Source: CAADGU01 sp964581605 | GTDB taxonomy: Bacteria > Chloroflexota > Anaerolineae > Promineifilales > Promineifilaceae | NCBI GenBank assembly: GCA_964581605.1 | Contig: CAZOPF010000173.1 | Coordinates: forward strand, 1 to 6,959 | Direction of reading: 5' to 3' | DNA length: 6,959 nt | In this document: one piece after another, positions 5,692 through 6,959 of the stretch | Layout of the letters: the number at the start of each line of letters is the position of its first letter | How positions within the stretch are numbered: the stretch's first letter is position 1 | Notes under the pieces: generated by a model | The model's database searches: none | Seen by the model: only the letters and a program-made list of their open reading frames with translations | Told to the model about the DNA's origin: nothing | Made by a program: the position numbers and the translations under genes

Positions 5692-6873
5692 ATGGATCAA
5701 TCAATGAATTCAAAGACGAGTAAAGTGCCCAAATGGGTGTTGGCTATTTTCCCCCTGGCGATTTTGTTCGGGCTGGTGTGGCTGTTTCTGGCGTTGAATC
5801 CGCTGTCGTTTTTTACGGGGGCGTTCCCCCCATTGGAGGAGTTGACCATTCAGCGCGTGACGTTTCCGGCGAACGGCCGTATCCAGCTCAACGTCATCAA
5901 CGGCGGCCCAGACCCCGTGACCATTGCTCAGGTGTTGGTGGATGATGCCTACTGGCTGTATGAGATCACGCCCGGCAACACCCTGTCCCGGCTGGAACAG
6001 GCCACTATCAGCCTCAACTACCCCTGGGTAGATGGCGAACCGTTGCCCATTGTCCTGGTCACATCCACGGGCGTGACGTTTGAAACAGAAGTGGAAGTGG
6101 CCGTATTATCGCCGCAAACGGGCTGGGAGACTTTTGTGGCCTATGGGTTATTGGGCATTTATGTGGGTGTTATCCCGGTGGCATTGGGCATGATGTGGTA
6201 TCCCTTTATGCGCCGGGTAAACCAGAAGTGGATAAACGCATTCCTGGCGCTGACCATCGGCCTGCTGGTTTTCCTGTTTGTGGATACAGTGCTGGAAGCG
6301 GTGGAGATTTCCGCCGCCCTGCCGGGCGTTTTTCAGGGGCTACCGGTGATCATCTTTGGGATTTTGTTCAGCCTGGGCATTTTATTGGCGGTCAGTCAGC
6401 GGCGGGGTGGCTCGCCAACGGCCGTAGCCACCTTCATCGCCCTGGGTATTGGCCTGCATAATCTAGGGGAAGGGTTGGCGATAGGCGCGGCCTTTGCCAC
6501 CGGGGCGGCCGCGCTTGGCTCCTTCCTGGTCATTGGCTTTACGCTGCACAACATCACCGAAGGGGTGGGCATTGCCGCCCCGCTGACGAAGGAAAAACCG
6601 CGTTTGCGCACCTTTGTGCTGCTGGCAATTCTGGCTGGCGCACCGGCTATGTTGGGCACCTGGATGGGCGGTTTTGCCTTCAACCCGTTCCTGGCGGTGT
6701 TGTTCCTCAGTTTGGGCGCGGGCGCTATTTTGCAGGTGATCTGGGAGGTGGGGAAGCTATTGGTGAAGGATGCGCAGAGAAGGGGAGACACGGCCGTGTC
6801 CTGGCTCAACTTTGCCGGGTTAGCTGCCGGCATCCTCATCATGTATGTGACGGCATTTTTGGTTAAGTTTTGA
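5692..6873 (+). CDS. ZIP-family divalent metal transporter with extra N-terminal extracytoplasmic domain
   Basis: The protein has 393 residues. The ATG at 5692 lies 6 bases after the oxidase stop; GGAG (5679-5682) inside the last oxidase codons is the ribosome binding site. A second ATG at 5704 is possible. The ZIP core spans about residues 147-392 with eight membrane segments. The two signature metal-site helices are clear: HNLGEG (His256, Asn257, Glu260) and HNITEG (His286, Asn287, Glu290). Basic loops RRVNQK, QRR, KEKPRLR and KDAQRR fall on the cytoplasmic side in the usual ZIP topology, with both core ends outside. Before the core are an added membrane segment (13-36) and about 100 residues (48-143) rich in beta-strand patterns with no His cluster, which should lie outside the membrane. 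The loop between core helices 3 and 4 is short and lacks the His-rich stretch of many ZIPs. Likely cargo is Zn, Fe or Mn; the direction and metal cannot be read from sequence. Confidence 0.88.
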   Translation: MDQSMNSKTSKVPKWVLAIFPLAILFGLVWLFLALNPLSFFTGAFPPLEELTIQRVTFPANGRIQLNVINGGPDPVTIAQVLVDDAYWLYEITPGNTLSRLEQATISLNYPWVDGEPLPIVLVTSTGVTFETEVEVAVLSPQTGWETFVAYGLLGIYVGVIPVALGMMWYPFMRRVNQKWINAFLALTIGLLVFLFVDTVLEAVEISAALPGVFQGLPVIIFGILFSLGILLAVSQRRGGSPTAVATFIALGIGLHNLGEGLAIGAAFATGAAALGSFLVIGFTLHNITEGVGIAAPLTKEKPRLRTFVLLAILAGAPAMLGTWMGGFAFNPFLAVLFLSLGAGAILQVIWEVGKLLVKDAQRRGDTAVSWLNFAGLAAGILIMYVTAFLVKF

Positions 6874-6903
6874 GAGTAAGCGACTGGAAGATTGAAAGAT
6901 CAA

Positions 6904-6958
6904 GCTCCTGTATAAATGGAGCGCGAGCATCTTGCTCGCCTGTTGCCGGCTGGAAGCC
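6904..6958. repeat. Three consecutive hairpins downstream of the ZIP gene, probable intergenic repeat element
   Basis: GCTCC-N9-GGAGC (6904-6922) is followed at once by GCGAGCA-TCT-TGCTCGC (6923-6939, 7-bp stem, 3-base loop) and then by GGCT-GGA-AGCC (6948-6958). No T-run follows the stems, so this does not look like a standard intrinsic terminator, although the first two hairpins could still end or stabilise the operon transcript. The compact GC-rich stems with tiny loops are typical of REP-like elements. The element appears to continue past the window end. Confidence 0.55.
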
Positions 6959-6959
6959 T

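Larger units (their letters stand above)
1528..6797. repeat. Dispersed palindrome ACGGCCGT, 11 copies
   Basis: Copies start at 1528, 2608, 3158, 3905, 3948, 4639, 4799, 5121, 5873, 6418 and 6790. All are inside coding sequence, on genes of both strands. Near-copies with one end changed (for example GCGGCCGT, ACGGCCGC, TGGCCGTT) are also frequent. Well under one copy is expected by chance in about 7 kb. The last copy extends to a 14-base palindrome, GACACGGCCGTGTC (6787-6800). The pattern resembles the HIP1 octamer of cyanobacteria in behaviour, though not in sequence. Confidence 0.85.

Overview
The window comes from a bacterium, most likely a member of the Chloroflexota near the Anaerolineae/Caldilineae. 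Three things suggest this: the C-terminal tail of a NACHT-type protein of a style common there, a secreted protein ending in a Pro/Thr-rich linker and a short YLPLIR tail, and strong enrichment of the palindrome ACGGCCGT (11 copies counted by eye). No rRNA or marker gene is present, so the placement is inference.

Layout. Bases 1-384 (+) are the last 127 codons of a membrane protein of NACHT-NTPase type that begins outside the window. It converges on a minus-strand pair. The upstream gene (4050 to 2446) encodes a secreted M23 metallopeptidase with a Kre9/Knh1-like C-terminal domain. After 61 bases comes a polytopic membrane protein (2384 to 426) with about 13 membrane segments and an outward-facing endonuclease/exonuclease/phosphatase (EEP) domain, an architecture that recalls eukaryotic Cwh43. 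The 447-base divergent intergenic region (4051-4497) holds a possible structured or relic RNA segment, a 13-base tandem repeat, a good sigma-70-type promoter and a perfect 18-base palindrome overlapping the -10 box.

The promoter drives a plus-strand two-gene operon. The first gene (4498-5685) is a Tat-exported two-domain multicopper oxidase with all eight His of a trinuclear copper cluster; its type 1 copper site is in domain 1 and has been lost from domain 2. Six bases later comes a ZIP-family metal transporter (5692-6873) with an extra N-terminal membrane anchor and an extracytoplasmic beta-rich domain. After it, three hairpins in a row (6904-6958) look like an intergenic repeat element running out of the window.

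How the parts fit. The oxidase and the ZIP transporter probably form a metal-homeostasis unit: oxidation of metal ions (Cu, Fe or Mn) outside the membrane coupled to uptake or balance of a divalent metal. The palindrome at the promoter is the obvious place for a metal-sensing repressor, but no regulator gene lies in the window. The M23 and EEP genes are extracytoplasmic hydrolases that probably act on the cell envelope, with no visible functional tie to the metal operon. The most interesting elements are the oxidase-ZIP operon with its palindromic operator, the ZIP extra domain and the Cwh43-like membrane EEP protein.
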